Origin: Myxocyprinus asiaticus
Taxonomy: Eukaryota > Chordata > Actinopteri > Cypriniformes > Catostomidae
DNA: 64,000 nt
Assembly: GCF_019703515.2 (NCBI RefSeq)
Contig: NC_059365.1
Span: forward strand, 35,607,501 to 35,671,500
Reading direction: 5' to 3'
Below are positions 23,909-35,460 of this stretch, piece by piece. The translations under genes were made by a program, and so were the position numbers. Numbering within the stretch: position 1 is the stretch's first letter; every line of letters begins with the position of its first letter. The notes under the pieces are model-generated. The model saw only the letters and a program-made list of their open reading frames with translations. It did not search any database and was not told the DNA's origin.

Positions 23909-23945
<37 letters not shown>
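23907..23945. repeat. (TA)n microsatellite
   Basis: A pure TA tract that probably expanded from the TA target site of the adjoining Tc1-like end. Confidence 0.95.
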
Positions 23946-23949
<4 letters not shown>

Positions 23950-23950
23950 T

Positions 23951-25281
23951 AGTGGTCAACCAATATATCTCAGAGGTTGATAAATCGGACAATATTCTGA
24001 CTTTTTAAATTATCAGCATCGGGCGATACATTTTCCCGTTTGGCCAATTTTTTTCTTGAGGGCACCGAAAATCACCTGCTTGCATGTGAAGTGTCTGAGA
24101 CATGTAAATGACCAGTCATGGTTCGTTTTGTCACATGCCATCGTGTTACTACAATAATAGACCGGTGTGCAACAGTCTCATTTAAACGATCCACATATCA
24201 GACACATTTGAGCTCATAATGTTAAAGTGCTCGCCTGTTTCATTCTCCCTCTCTCTCCACTACAGTTCCCTGTATCTTTAACTGTCTTGTCTAATGAGAA
24301 AAAGGCAAATATCAATAAAACTAATATTATATACCATCTGCAAATATGCGCATATCTCGTTTAAACAGATGTAATAAACCAACCTCACACAACTCAGCAG
24401 ATCCAGCGTCCTGTGGAATGCTCATTTATTTACCTCTAAAGCACATTTTCTATCAGCCTCTCCTCAACAGTTCCTTTTATCTTTTCTAATGACAAAAAGC
24501 AAATAACAATAAAACTTCTATTATAAACCGTCTGCAAATATGCAGATATCTCGTTTAAACACATGTAATTCACGAACCTCATGGAAATTTTCTTCCCGCC
24601 GAGCGCTCATCTAATATCTTCCTCTGAAGTGCGTATTCTATCAGCCAGAATCAAAAACTTAAGGATCAGGATCAAAAGTTCCTCTCATTCACAAATCATG
24701 ATGGTCCGTCTGTAACAATCCAACTAGGCAATCAAGGCCGTTTAAAATGTCAGGGGATTGAGGCTTGTGATGGATCCACACGAGCGCATGAGTGCAACTT
24801 CAAGGCTGCATCCGAAACCAGGAAAATGCTGCCTCCGGAGGCTGTATATGGAGTTAGGATGAAAATAAGGTGCCTTTCAAACTGTTCAGTTACCTTAAGA
24901 GTTCCATTCATTCAAAACAGCTGTCAGTTAAGCCATTAACTGATTAGGCAGCATGCCATCCATGATTTCTGGACTACTGTGTGTACAGTTATTTCCTTCT
25001 TCCTAATATATTAACAAATAAATTACTAAAACTTGATGACTAAACAGAAATCAGAAGAAACTGCTATCTACCATTTAAAATACAATATAATGTTTTAGTT
25101 TTGTGTGAAATTGAGTAAATATAGTGCTAAATAAGAGTTTATTATAATTTTTTTAGCAATTTAATGTTTGTTATTTACCATATTAAATTGTGTGATATAT
25201 TGGCACTGTATCGGCCTATCGGCCACCCTACTCTCTGGATATTGGCATCCACCATTAAAAAACTCATATTGGTTGAGCACT
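23951..25281. mobile_element. Non-autonomous DNA element with CAACCAATAT ends
   Basis: The left end begins AGTGGTCAACCAATATATCT and the right end mirrors it (ATATTGGTTGAGCACT). Subterminal repeats of the TATCGGCC type sit at both sides. About 1.3 kb with no coding frame. A diverged tandem duplication of period 194 bp (about 24240-24400 and 24440-24600) lies inside. The flanks show no clear target duplication, so the superfamily is open. Confidence 0.6.
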
Positions 25282-25283
25282 AA

Positions 25284-25284
25284 A

Positions 25285-25310
<26 letters not shown>
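25284..25310. repeat. (TA)n microsatellite
   Basis: A pure TA tract next to the right end of the preceding element. A shorter TA tract lies at 25440-25453. Confidence 0.9.
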
Positions 25311-25315
<5 letters not shown>

Positions 25316-25499
25316 TCATTTTTCAACCATTCCACTGGTTTCATATTAACAAACTATAGTTTTGGCAAGTCATTTAGGACATCTACTTTTTTTTAGAAGC
25401 CTTTATGTTTGTCACACATTTGCACATATACAGGGATTTATATATATATATATGTATTTTTGCATATTAGAGTCAATTGAAGGGTTGGCCATGATATGG

Positions 25500-25632
25500 T
25501 GCCCCTGGAGCAGATAGGGTCAAGGGCTTTGCTCAAGGGCCCAATGGTGACATCTTAATGGTGCTGGGGCTTGAACCCCTGGCCTTCTGGTTGGTAATGC
25601 AGAGACTTAACTGCTGAGCCACAACTGCCCCC
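25500..25632 (-). mobile_element. tRNA-derived SINE
   Basis: Read on the minus strand it begins GGGGGCAGTTGTGGCTCAGC, with an A-box-like TGGCTCAGCAG. The B-box is GGGGTTCAAGCCCC-like (25566-25579). The body carries GGGCCCTTGAGCAAAGCCCT. The pattern is that of V-SINE-type elements common in otocephalan fish. Internal RNA polymerase III boxes would have driven transcription. No clear tail or duplication is visible. Confidence 0.8.
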
Positions 25633-25639
25633 TTTGTGT

Positions 25640-26627
25640 ATGACACGAGACAGATTGTTTAACTTTTAATTAACAGTATCATAATTCCAGTGAGTCAATA
25701 GTAGGTGTACCTGTGGATGTATTTTAAAGCCTACCTTCAAACTCAGTGCCTCTTTGCTTGACATCATGAAAAAAAAAATAAAAATAAAAAAAAAATCAGC
25801 CAAGACCTCAGAAAGAAAAATTTGGTCCTCCACAAGTCTGGTTCATACTTGGGAGCAATTTCCAAACACCTGAAGGTACCACACTCATTTGTACAAACAA
25901 TAGTATGCAAGTGTAAACACCATGGGACCACTCAGCCATCATACTGCTCAGGAAGGAGACGCATTCTTTCTCCTAGAGATTAACGTAGTTTGGTGCGAAA
26001 AGTGCAAATCAATCCCAGAACAACAGCAAAGGACCTTGTGAAGATGCTGGAAGAAACAGGTAGACAAGTATCTATATCCACAGTAAAACAAGTCCTATAT
26101 TGACATAACCTGAAAGGCTGCTCAGCAAGGAAGAAAACACTGCTCCAAAACCGCCATTAAAAAAGCCAGACTACAGTTTTCAAGTGCACATGGGGACAAA
26201 GGTCTTACTTTTTGGTGAAATGTCAACTGGTCTGATGAATCAAAATGTTACTGTTTGGCCATAATGACCATCGTTATATTTGGTGGAAAAAGTGTGAGGC
26301 TTGCAAGCTGAAGAACACCATCCCAACCATGAAGCATGTGGCTGACAGCATCATGTTGTGGGGGTGCTTTGCTGCAGGAGGGACTGGTGCACTTCACAAA
26401 ATAGATGTCATTATGAAGAAGGGAAAGTATGTGGATATATTGAAGCAACATCTCAAGACATCAGCCAGGAAGATAAAACTTGGTCACAAATAGGTCTTCC
26501 AAATGGACAATGACCCCAAGCATACCTCAAAAGTTGTGGAAAAATGGCTTAAGGACAGCAAAGTCAAGGTATTGGAGTAGCCATCACAAAGCCCTGACCA
26601 CAAGCTTATAGAAAATGTGTGGGCATA
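25640..26627 (+). pseudogene. Tc1-like transposon, transposase broken, right end lost
   Basis: The sequence follows the classic fish/salmonid-type Tc1 layout: a leader (GTGTACCTGTGGATGTATTT) and a start region at 25766. Then comes the DNA-binding part in broken frames (KVQINPRTTAKDLVKML wording near 25998-26048). Next is the first acidic residue in WSDES (26229-26243), then an open 82-codon stretch (26245-26493) with FGHNDHRYIWW and SIMLWGCFAAGG. The QMDNDPKHTSK block with the second aspartate is near 26502-26534. It stops in the region of the third acidic residue, where the next element begins. Several stops make it dead. Confidence 0.88.
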
Positions 26628-27393
26628 AGTGGGTGCGAGACACTCTGGCTTGAAGGCCTCTTCGGGTCTCTGTCTAATCATTGGACAACCAGGTGGAGGA
26701 TTAGTGATGATCTGGGGGTGCTTCAGCAAGGCTGAGATCAGGCAGATTCGTCTTTTTGAAGAATGCATGAATTAACGTGTACAAGGTTATCCTGGAAGAA
26801 AACTTGCTTCCTTCTGCCCTGAAAATGTTCCCCAACTTCATGCTCCATGCCATACAGGTCAAATAAGGTGTGGACGGAGGACCACCGGATCAAGACCCTG
26901 TCATGGCCAGCCCAATCTAACTCCAGACCTGAACCCCATTAAAAACCTCTGGAATGAGATCAAGATGAAGATGGATGGCCACAAGCCAAACAAAGCTGAG
27001 CTGCTTGAATTTTTGCACCAGGAGTGGCATAAAGTCACCCATCAGCAATGTGAATGACTGGTAGAGAGCATGCCAAGATGCATGAAAGCTGTGATTGAAC
27101 ATCAGGGTAATTCCACCAAATATTGATTTCTGACTCTTCCTAAGTTAAAACATTAGTATTGTGTTGTTTTCGTTGCATTATTCATGGTCTGAAAACATTG
27201 CATCTTTTTTGTTATTTTGACCAACTGTCATTTGAATGACAATATTTTTATTTGGAATTTGCGAGAAATGTTGTCAGTACTTTATAGAATAAAACAAACA
27301 TTTTTATTTTACTCAAACACATACCTATAAATAGTAAATTCAGAGAAATTAATAATTTTGCAGTGGTCTCTTATTTTTTCCAGAGCTTTATAT
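26628..27393 (+). pseudogene. Second Tc1-like transposon, left part missing
   Basis: A different Tc1 family joined directly to the previous remnant. It enters at VRDTLA-type wording, then GGGLVMIWGCFSKAEI. It reaches TPDLNPIKNLWNEIK (about 26923-26967) and EFLHQEWHKVTHQQ before an in-frame stop near 27055. The right inverted repeat ends CCAGAGCTTTATA near 27393. The left inverted repeat and DNA-binding domain are missing, so this is a 5'-truncated copy. Confidence 0.85.
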
Positions 27394-27814
27394 ACTATAT
27401 ATAATTAAAGAATAACAACAACAAATACACTAACAACTGGAAACATGTTCAGTGGCTCAACTGTTATATGAAGAGACAAGAAGATTCAAGGTTCCACCAT
27501 CAGGCCAAACCTCGCAGTCCATACCAATCTGGGAATGTTAACATGGTTATGTTTTCTTTTTCTATTGGTGAAATCAGGATTAGAATGGACTGACTGAGGA
27601 AGTGACCACTCGTGAGTCACCACACACTAAAGGTGTCCCACTAGCACTTTCCTCTGTCCAGAGTATAGTTTGCTAACCATGCTAAGAAATATGGGCGGGA
27701 AACAGATTGTAATCGTACCATACCAAACTGTTCTAAAGTGGAACAGTTATTGTGCTTAGAACTGCTGGTTCACCTTTTGGTGAAAAACTGCTTAACCAGT
27801 GTTTTCCCACTGGT
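27394..27814. other. Unassigned intergenic DNA
   Basis: Short AT-rich start, then mixed sequence. No gene or repeat end is recognised. Confidence 0.4.
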
Positions 27815-28275
27815 TTTAGGGATAGGGTTAGGACTATTTTTGTTTGGAATTAGGGATAGTTTTAAGACTATGCTTGTTTGGGATTAGGGATAGTTTTGGG
27901 ACTATGATTATTTGGGATTAGGAATAGTTTTAAGACTATGCTCATTTAAGATTAGGGATAATTTTAGGACTGTGCTTGTTTGGAATTAGGGATAGTTTAA
28001 GGGATATGCTTGTTTGGATTTAGGTATAGTTTTAGGAATATATTTGTTTGGCACTATGGATAGTTTTTGGACTGTGTTTGTGAGGGATTAGGGATAAGGT
28101 TATGACTGTGTGTTAGATTAGGGATTGGGTTAGGACTATGCTTGTTTTGGATTAGGGAAAGGGTTAGAACTATGTTTGTTTGGAGTTAGGGGTAGGGTTG
28201 GAACTATGTTATTTTGGAGATTGGGTTAAATTTATGATAGTTTTGGATTAGGGATATGTTGAGGTTAGGGAACAC
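27815..28275. repeat. Minisatellite, 34-bp units
   Basis: About a dozen imperfect units built on GGGATTAGGGATAGTTTT followed by GGACTATG. The period is 34 bp in the best-preserved part (for example 27866 to 27900) and drifts later. The units contain TTAGGG words, but these are not contiguous, so this is not a telomeric array. Confidence 0.85.
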
Positions 28276-29960
28276 ATCCTACTTTGCAATATCAGTAGGG
28301 AAATTAATGATTTCAGCACCATGGACAGCTCAAACCTTCAACAGCATTAGAAAAGTTTGTATCAGCCAATAATTTGTATATCTATACCACAAAGAAACTA
28401 GCATGAAACTTGACCAAAATATAGCGCTTGAGGAAGCCTTTCAGACCGCACCTGTACTGACAGCAGTTATGGAAGCACTCACTAATTCTACAGCTGGCAA
28501 ATCCCTCAAAAGACTTGAGTAACTCACAAAGCTGAAGGTTTTGTGGATGCCAGTGGGAGATGAGTGGCAGCACACAGTTTACTGATTACACGCCTGACAG
28601 ATCTTCAGGGCAGATGTTTTCACAGCATCCCCCAGATCCATTCAGCTGCTTCACACATTGCAAAAATTAATTAAAATGAAAAAAACAGAGGCAGAGTTTG
28701 GATGCTTACCAGAGTAAGTGACTTAAAGAAGAGACCATTATTTGCTTTGCTGAGTTTAAATGGCAGGTGTCCAGACATTATGTCCAACCTGCTTGTGTGA
28801 GGAATCAACTCTCTGATGGAGTTCCAATAGTTTAGGTGGGAAATTAAATGATGGTTGTTTAGTGGTTTAAGATCTAAGCTTCTAGCTTTAAAGGGGAAGT
28901 TCACCCAAAATTGAACATTCTCAAAAATGGAAATGTTTCAAAACCCCTGTAATTTTCTTTTACATAGAACCTTGAAAACCACCATATCTTCTCTTACCTC
29001 CCCAAATACTGGGCTTCAGATCAAAGGTTTTTATAAAAAGAACCAGTCTTTCTCTTAAGACAACTTCACGAAAAAAAGAAAAAAAAGTTCTGTGCTAGGC
29101 TTTGTTTCTCGATCTGCCCCCTGGATTTTTATGGCCTTGCTGAGGTCAGTTTTCCATAACAGATCTGGGGCTATATTGGGGCTATATTTCCCCCATGAAT
29201 CTTGAGGCATTCCAGTTATTCATTAATAACTCTCTCTCTCTCTCTCCCTCTCTCTGTCATGCACCATTGCATACACAGATGGTGAGCAACCTGAAAACTG
29301 TCTTCCCATATCAGGAATGAAAGAGTACATTTTGCAGTGATTGTGCCTGATCAATGTGCAGTATCCAACTTATTCCTGGGGGTCTTACTTGGGAAACGGA
29401 TATGGGATGAACTTCCACTGGAAGTCATTCTGCAGCATTTGCTAATGTAGGCAGCGGTCATTTAGACCCCGTTTTTAGCTGGTATTAGGATGTGATGATC
29501 CGATGACAAGTGTTCAGCACTATATACAGGTGTAAATGGGGTGCAAAACCATTTGTGATCGAATAACAAACAACACATATGGAGGTAGTCAAAAACACAT
29601 TTAAAAAAAATAAAAAATAGCTTACATATACATGCACGAGATCTTTACGGATCTTCTTCAGTGTCTTTGTGTGCACTTAAAGTTTAAATTTGAGCTGTAC
29701 CTGGTGCATCATTTTTTCATGCCTCTTTGTTTTTTGTGACATTTTTCTGGTTTATTAATATATGATGTATTGATGATATGCCATCATGAAACCCTCCCCT
29801 CAAAAAAACAATCACAAGTGCTCACAGAAGATGCATTTGTGCGACCAACAGTGATGTGTCTCGTCTGACCACATGTGATCGGATCACCCGAGATACATCT
29901 TAATATTGTGATGATGTGCATTATTTACAATATCTGTTGTTCTTCAAGAATCCAGTAGAT
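28276..29960. other. Unassigned intergenic DNA with an Angel-like scrap
   Basis: 28893-28920 (AAAGGGGAAGTTCACCCAAA) is one end of an Angel-like miniature element. A short CT tract lies at 29230-29257. Open stretches at 28382-28573 and 28671-28904 (minus) have no recognisable domain. Confidence 0.4.
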
Positions 29961-30121
29961 GGGGCCTGGGTAGCTCAGCGAGTATTGATGCTGACTACCA
30001 CACCTGTAGTCGTGAGTTTGAATCCAGGGTGTGCTGAGTGACTCCAGCCAGGTCTCCTAAGCAACCATATTGGCCTGGTTGCTAGGGAGGGTAGAGTCAA
30101 GGGCTGAGCTACCCAGGCCCC
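29961..30121 (+). mobile_element. tRNA-derived SINE with perfect inverted ends
   Basis: The head GGGGCCTGGGTAGCTCAGC has a tRNA-like A-box (GGTAGCTCAGCGAGT) and the B-box lies near 30010 (GAGTTTGAATCCA). The body (CCAGCCAGGTCTCCTAAGCA, then GGTTGCTAGGGAGGGTAG) matches a SINE that I recall from cyprinid genomes. The last 19 bp (30103-30121) are the exact reverse complement of the first 19 (29961-29979). This is not usual for SINEs and makes the copy foldable. Confidence 0.75.
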
Positions 30122-31993
30122 TTCCCAAACCTCTATTAGAGATGGAACTGCTATCCGTATATTGTCCTTATGAATCTCTGTCAGGCTGTGCTCACACATC
30201 TAGAAGTATGAACGAATGATCAACACCACAACAAAAAATTTTATGAACGTACGATGCAACTACAACTGTGTTTACATCTTAGTGGAAGTACCACCCACAT
30301 TCTGCGCAAAGCATCACAGGGTGTAGGAATAAGGTGGATAAAACTGAAGTAAAGCCAAAATGACAGAATACTGTGTGTGCAAACCAGAGAGAAATGATTC
30401 ATAAGAGAGAATTACAAAAGACTTTGTAAAAAACTCAAACATTTCTCATCAAATTCTCCCAAGACAAAATTATCAAAGCAATGCTTTCCACATAAATTGT
30501 ATAGCTCTGTATTTTTTTTAGGAGAAACATCTGAGAAAAAGTTGATACTTATGTAACTGAGGATTCCATTAAGTGCCAAGTGGCATGTATTTTATGAAAG
30601 TTTCTGCTCTTATTTTCATTATGTTAGTTTGAGGTTTTCAGGCTGTTTTTCTTTTCTTTTCAATCTGAAATATGCTAGTGAAAAGTTCAGGAAGTCCCCA
30701 TGCCTTTTTCATTAGGACCAGGAAAGATCTATACATATGATTTTCTCCACAGCAGTACATGTACATATGCAAATCACATTTAAAATGTAAATTTATCTTC
30801 CAGGTGGACTGCTTTATTACAGGCCTGCTTGTCAAGATGACAAATGACATGATTTAGCTCTCAGTCAAAGCCAGCACTGAGGTGGCTGAAAGTGTTTTGA
30901 AGCATTTGATGTTTCAAAACCCTGAATTTTTCCTAATTTGAAGCAGAAACTTGTTCAATTTCAGTACAACTTAAAGGGGATGTTCACACTGCCAGCAATT
31001 TGCAATGAATAAAGCAACCAGAAATCATTCATTTTTAATGAGAGCTGTCGATTTGAGGCGAAATGAGTGACAGAGACTGTTGGCGATGCGACAGAGCTAA
31101 GCAGAGTTCAACTTTATGCAAAAGTGCAGTGACATAATGCAGCGAATATCAATGGGACTGCAGACAACAGAGCTCATGATACAGTTGGATACTGCAGTTG
31201 AGTGGGAACACTTGTTTACACTGAACAATAATCTTCAACTCTGATTTCACCATGATGCAGGTGCATGATGTCACGCAAACATGTCAGCACCCAAAGAGAT
31301 TTGCATAGTTAATGATAAACATTCACTTTTATGAAAAAATAAAAAATAATTATAATAATATGCATCAGTAAGTCAAAATTCCTACACTACTTGATAATAA
31401 AACCAGTGTTTGCAGAGACAGGTGTTCAAAACACTATAAATTTTACTTTATTTTGATAATCGTACACCTGTAGAACAAATGCTAGCAATACATACAGCTA
31501 GTTAGCTAATGGGAGCATTGCAGTTTTGCATGCTTATGCATCATCTACCGAGCATCGGGAAATGGAATTCCTTTTATGCTTAACTATCGGAAATATCAAG
31601 TTGGAATATCCCACATCTGACATTAAATGGAATGCAGCATTAATCTCATCAATGAAAATGTTGTTTGATAAAGGGTCAACTTCCTAAAAAAACAAAGTTA
31701 GGTAACCTTATATAATAACTTTCATTAATAAATGATTAACAAACATATAATGCTTAACAGATCATTAGTTAATGTATATTTAAATAGTTAGAAATATGAG
31801 ATAATGTACTTATAAATTTAACTAACATTTCATAATGCTTAACATATCATTAATACATTTAAATCAAATTATTTACAGATGTTATTGAGCTTTTATTCAT
31901 ATGGCTTTGCACTTTTTAACATCTATAAATTATTGAAACAAATGTTACATAATGATTAACAGACCATTTATTAATGTACATTTGAATGCATAC
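30122..31993. other. Unassigned AT-rich DNA
   Basis: 30972-31230 (GTTCACACTGCCAGCAATTT onward) resembles a common fish miniature repeat, but no paired end is found. 31690-31993 is AT-rich with repeated ATAATGCTTAACAGATCATT words and is the target of the chromovirus at 31994. No gene is supported. Confidence 0.4.
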
Positions 31994-32734
31994 TGTCATG
32001 ATGGCACCAGGCTCTCCCTCACCATCAATCACTCGCTCTCACTCACCTGCGTTTTAATCACTCACACCTGCAGCTCATCTTCACCTCATTTGGACATGCA
32101 CTTAAGCCGCATTCTCACCCTCAGTCAGCATCTAGCCTTATTGTAGGCATCATGGACTCTCCCTCGGCTCTGACAATGTGACATTCAACATCTCTGCAAT
32201 TCGCCTACCTGTGCTTCGACGCCCTGTTCAGTTTCTCAAGATAAGTGACTTTGTATATACTGAATGTATGGCATGCCGGCTTTACTAGTATTCGCCCCAT
32301 TTGTGTGTTGATGAACTGCTTGCTCCTTCAAGATTAACAACTAACATGAAGCCTGAGTGATTCCTACATATTGACATTTATGAATGACTCCTTGCCCGAG
32401 TGTTACTTCCTGGTTACTCTTCACCCCACTGTGTCTATGCTGGATATGTGACTTTGTTTACATTCTGTGAACCTCAAGCCTTGTAATTTATACCAACCTC
32501 CCTGTTGAAAGCAGTAACTCATCTTTATGCCAGCTTGAAGCTTAAGTTCTCTGTTTTCAGCAAGTGCCGTGTTTTGTGTTTCCTGTTATGGATCTGTCCC
32601 TTCTACCATTGCCCTGTGTTTGACCTGAGTCTATTGTCAAAGACTTTATTCCTATCCTGTGATTCCCTGTGTACACAACTTACCTGTTACTCCTGAGTTT
32701 CCTTTAAATAAACTCCCGCGTTGGTGTCGTTACA
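31994..32734 (+). repeat. Chromovirus 5' LTR
   Basis: 741 bp, beginning TGTCATGATGG and ending CGTTACA. A likely polyadenylation signal, AAATAAAC, lies 28 bp before the end. The promoter part is not obvious. The 5' flank ends in CATAC, matching the base sequence after the 3' LTR. Confidence 0.95.
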
Positions 32735-32755
32735 GAAAGGGTAGACCGAAGAAAT

Positions 32756-33600
32756 ATGGACCCAGCGGAGAAGATGACCCATTCACAGAGCTGGTACGAC
32801 GGCTCAGAGCAGCTCTCCTCCACACCGCAGAACCTACACTGCCAAACACACGTCATGCACCAGAGCCCGCTTCACTTTCACCTCAGGCCAGTCCCATGAT
32901 TAACCCTGCCCCATACTCCGGGTCCATGGGGGACTGTAGTGGTTTTATCCTGCAGTGCCAGCTCGTTCTGGAGATGCAGTCATAGCATTTCCCCACTGAG
33001 TGTTCAAAGATTGCCTACGTTATTTCCCTCTTGACCGGGAGAGCTCTTCTGTGGGCAAAAACCATCTGGGATCAAGGAGGCTCGGTAACTGATACATTAG
33101 AAAATTTCCTAAATCACTTCAAGGAAGTGTTTTGAACCCCCTCAGGTGATTCCTCCATGGCCGAGCAGCTTCATTCGCCAGGGTAAACGACCAGTCACCG
33201 ACTATACGCTGCAATTTCGCACGTTGGTGGCAACTAGTGGTTGGAAAAAACCTGCCCTGATGACCATGTACTGCCGAGGATTGGATCCTCGAATGAGACA
33301 GCAACTTACTGCCTATGATGTCACCATCGGCTTAGAGTGATTCATCCAGCTGTCCATACGAGTGGCACATCACATGCAGTCCTGCCTAACAGAACGTTCT
33401 GCCCTACAATCCCCTCCTGGTCACCACCTGTCTGGTAATTGCCCTCCAGAACCCAACCCCGAGCCCATGCAACTTGGCAACTTGACAACTCTCGCCTCGC
33501 TACAGCGGAGAAAAACCGGAGGTTCAACAATAAATTGTGTTTATACTGTGGCAATCAGGGACACTTCATAGTCAAATGTTCCATGAAACCCTCACGCTCC
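32756..33600 (+). pseudogene. Chromovirus gag, broken
   Basis: The start ATG at 32756 opens MDPAEKM, but the genuine capsid frame is the neighbouring one (DDPFTELVRRLRAAL, about 32775), so a one-base shift occurs within the first 30 bases. The capsid region has PYSGSMGDCSGFILQC and ISLLTGRALLWA, followed by TAG at 32983 and TGA at 33134. The frame then shifts again to RQGKRPVTDYTLQFRTL (33177 onward), with TGA at 33338. The zinc knuckle CLYCGNQGHFIVKC lies near 33538-33579 in a third frame. Gag would form the particle and bind RNA. It is not functional here. Confidence 0.9.
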
Positions 33601-34170
33601 GCGGTGAGTTCTATTACTGCTGTTTATTCAAGCAATGTTCCGTTATGCACAAGAGTAAATATGTCCTCTGCCTACCTGTCTTTAACAGTCACCGCACTCC
33701 TTGACTCCGGGGCCGTGGGGAACTTCATCGCAGATGACCTCTGCTGCAAGCTCAGACTCTCTATGACTGGTCACCCGCTGGGCAAGGGGTGCATCTGTTA
33801 CAATACCACCCCGGTAATGTTACAGGTGAGTTTTATGCATATGGAGGACATTGAGTTTATGGTTCTGGAGGGCTCAACTGCAGATATAATTCTGGGCCAT
33901 CTTTGGTTGTGTGATCATTCCCCGGTCCTGTCCTGGAAGTCCGGTGAAATCCTACAATGGGGACAGAAATTTTTTATAACCTGCATATGCCCAGTACTCC
34001 ATCCTCACAGGAGAGGGGAGGAACTCTCTTCCATTGTCAAGCCTGTGAATGTCTTCTCAACGACCATCGAGAGCCTCACCAGCAACAGTCCCCTGGATAT
34101 TCCTGATTGTTATCAGCCATTTCTTGATGTGTTCTTCCCCAAGAAAGCTTCCAAGCTTCCTCCACATTGA
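33439..34170 (+). pseudogene. Chromovirus zinc knuckle and aspartic protease segment
   Basis: A 243-residue open frame. It includes the CCHC knuckle near residue 34 and the protease active site TALLDSGAVGNFIADDL (near residue 90), then VMLQ and LGHLWLCDHSP wording of the retropepsin fold. It runs into the start of the polymerase region (DIPDCYQPFLDVFFPKKA), where the frame is lost at 34168. The protease would process Gag-Pol. Confidence 0.88.
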
Positions 34171-34233
34171 CCATGGGACTGTGCCATTGAAGTCCTACCG
34201 GGTGCACCACTGCCCAGATGAAGAATATACCCC

Positions 34234-35033
34234 TTGTCACTCCCAGAGCAGAAGGCAATGGAAGGCTACATTGAGGAAGCTTTAGCCCAAGGTTACATTC
34301 ATCCCTCCACTTCCCCTGCCACCTCAAGCTTCTTCATTCAAAAGAAGGATGGAGGTCTGAGACCGTGCATTGACTACCAGAGCTTAAACAACATCACAGT
34401 CAAGTACCGGTATCCCCTTCCCCCTGCTGCCCTGGAACTGCTGAGAGGAGCAATTGTGTTCACTAAGCTTGACCTCCGCAGCGCTTACAACCTCGTTCGT
34501 ATACGGGAGGGGGATGAGTGGAAGACGGCCTTTGTGACACCAATGGGACACTATGAGTACCGAGTTATGCCGTATGGCCTGGTCAACGCCGCCTCTGTAT
34601 TCCAGGGCTTTATGAACGAGGTGTTCCAGGAGTTCCTCCAACATTTTGTCCTTGTCTATATAGATGACATCTTGATTTACTCCTGGAAACTGACCGACCA
34701 TCGTCAGCACGAGGCCCTGGTGCTAGAGCATCTGCGCAAGTTCCAGTTGTTCCTCAAGGCCCAAAAGTGCTCTTTCCATCTGAGCCATGTCCAATTCCTG
34801 GGTTACAACATCAGCCTGCAAGCAATCGAGATGGATCAGGGAAAGGTGGAGGCTGTAAAATCGTGGCCAACTCCTAAAACTGTCAAGGATCTTCAACGCT
34901 TCCTGGGATTCGCAAACTTCTATTGAAGATTCATCAGTGATTACAGCTCCATTGCCACTCTTCTGACCTTCCTACTCAAAAAGGGACCCAAGAACCTATC
35001 CTGGACCCCAGAAGCCTCTCACGCCTTCCTCAA
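34234..35033 (+). pseudogene. Chromovirus reverse transcriptase
   Basis: A 230-residue open frame to 34926 that continues in frame after a TGA (34924-34926). Motifs are [20 protein letters not shown] (residues 33-52), [13 protein letters not shown] (76-88, first catalytic aspartate), [13 protein letters not shown] (112-124) and the catalytic YIDD box (142-145). The upstream edge, where the protease linker should join, is displaced by a frameshift near 34170-34230. The TGA sits where relatives have arginine, which fits C-to-T decay of a CGA codon. All polymerase catalytic aspartates remain. Confidence 0.93.
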
Positions 35034-35460
35034 ATTGAAGAAAAAGTTCACCACTGCCCCTGTACTAGTCCACCCAGATCCTGAACTCCCCTTTGTGGTT
35101 GAGGTCGACGCTTCCTCCACGGGAGTGGGCGCGGTACTATCTCAGCGGCAAGGGAACCCAGCAAAATTGCTCCCATGTGCTTTCTATTCCCGGAAGTTAT
35201 CTCAAGCAGAGCAGAACAACAATATTGGGAATAGAGAACTACTCGCCATAAAGTTGGCCTTGGACGAGTGGCGCCATTGGCTCAAGGGTTCCTGTCACCC
35301 CTTCTTAGTAATCACTGACCACAGGAACCTGGAATACCTCCAGAAGGCACGCAGGCTGAACCCATGTCAGGCCCAATGGGCCTTGTTCTTCACCCGCTCC
35401 CAGTTCATGATCTCCTACTTCCCTGGATCCAAGAACACCAAGGCAGATGCATTGTCTCGC
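35034..35460 (+). pseudogene. Chromovirus RNase H domain
   Basis: This continues in the same frame as the reverse transcriptase. It shows FVVEVDASSTGVGAVLSQ (first acidic residue), then FYSRKLSQAEQNNNIGNREL with the conserved glutamate, VITDHRNLEYL (aspartate) and KADALSRRH. The domain removes RNA from RNA-DNA hybrids during reverse transcription. No stop occurs within it. Confidence 0.93.

Noticed and set aside
27815..28275. Interstitial telomere repeat
   Set aside because: TTAGGG words are spaced at 34 bp within a longer unit and are not contiguous.
29961..30035. Candidate tRNA gene
   Set aside because: It has A- and B-box-like words but no cloverleaf, and it continues into a SINE body.
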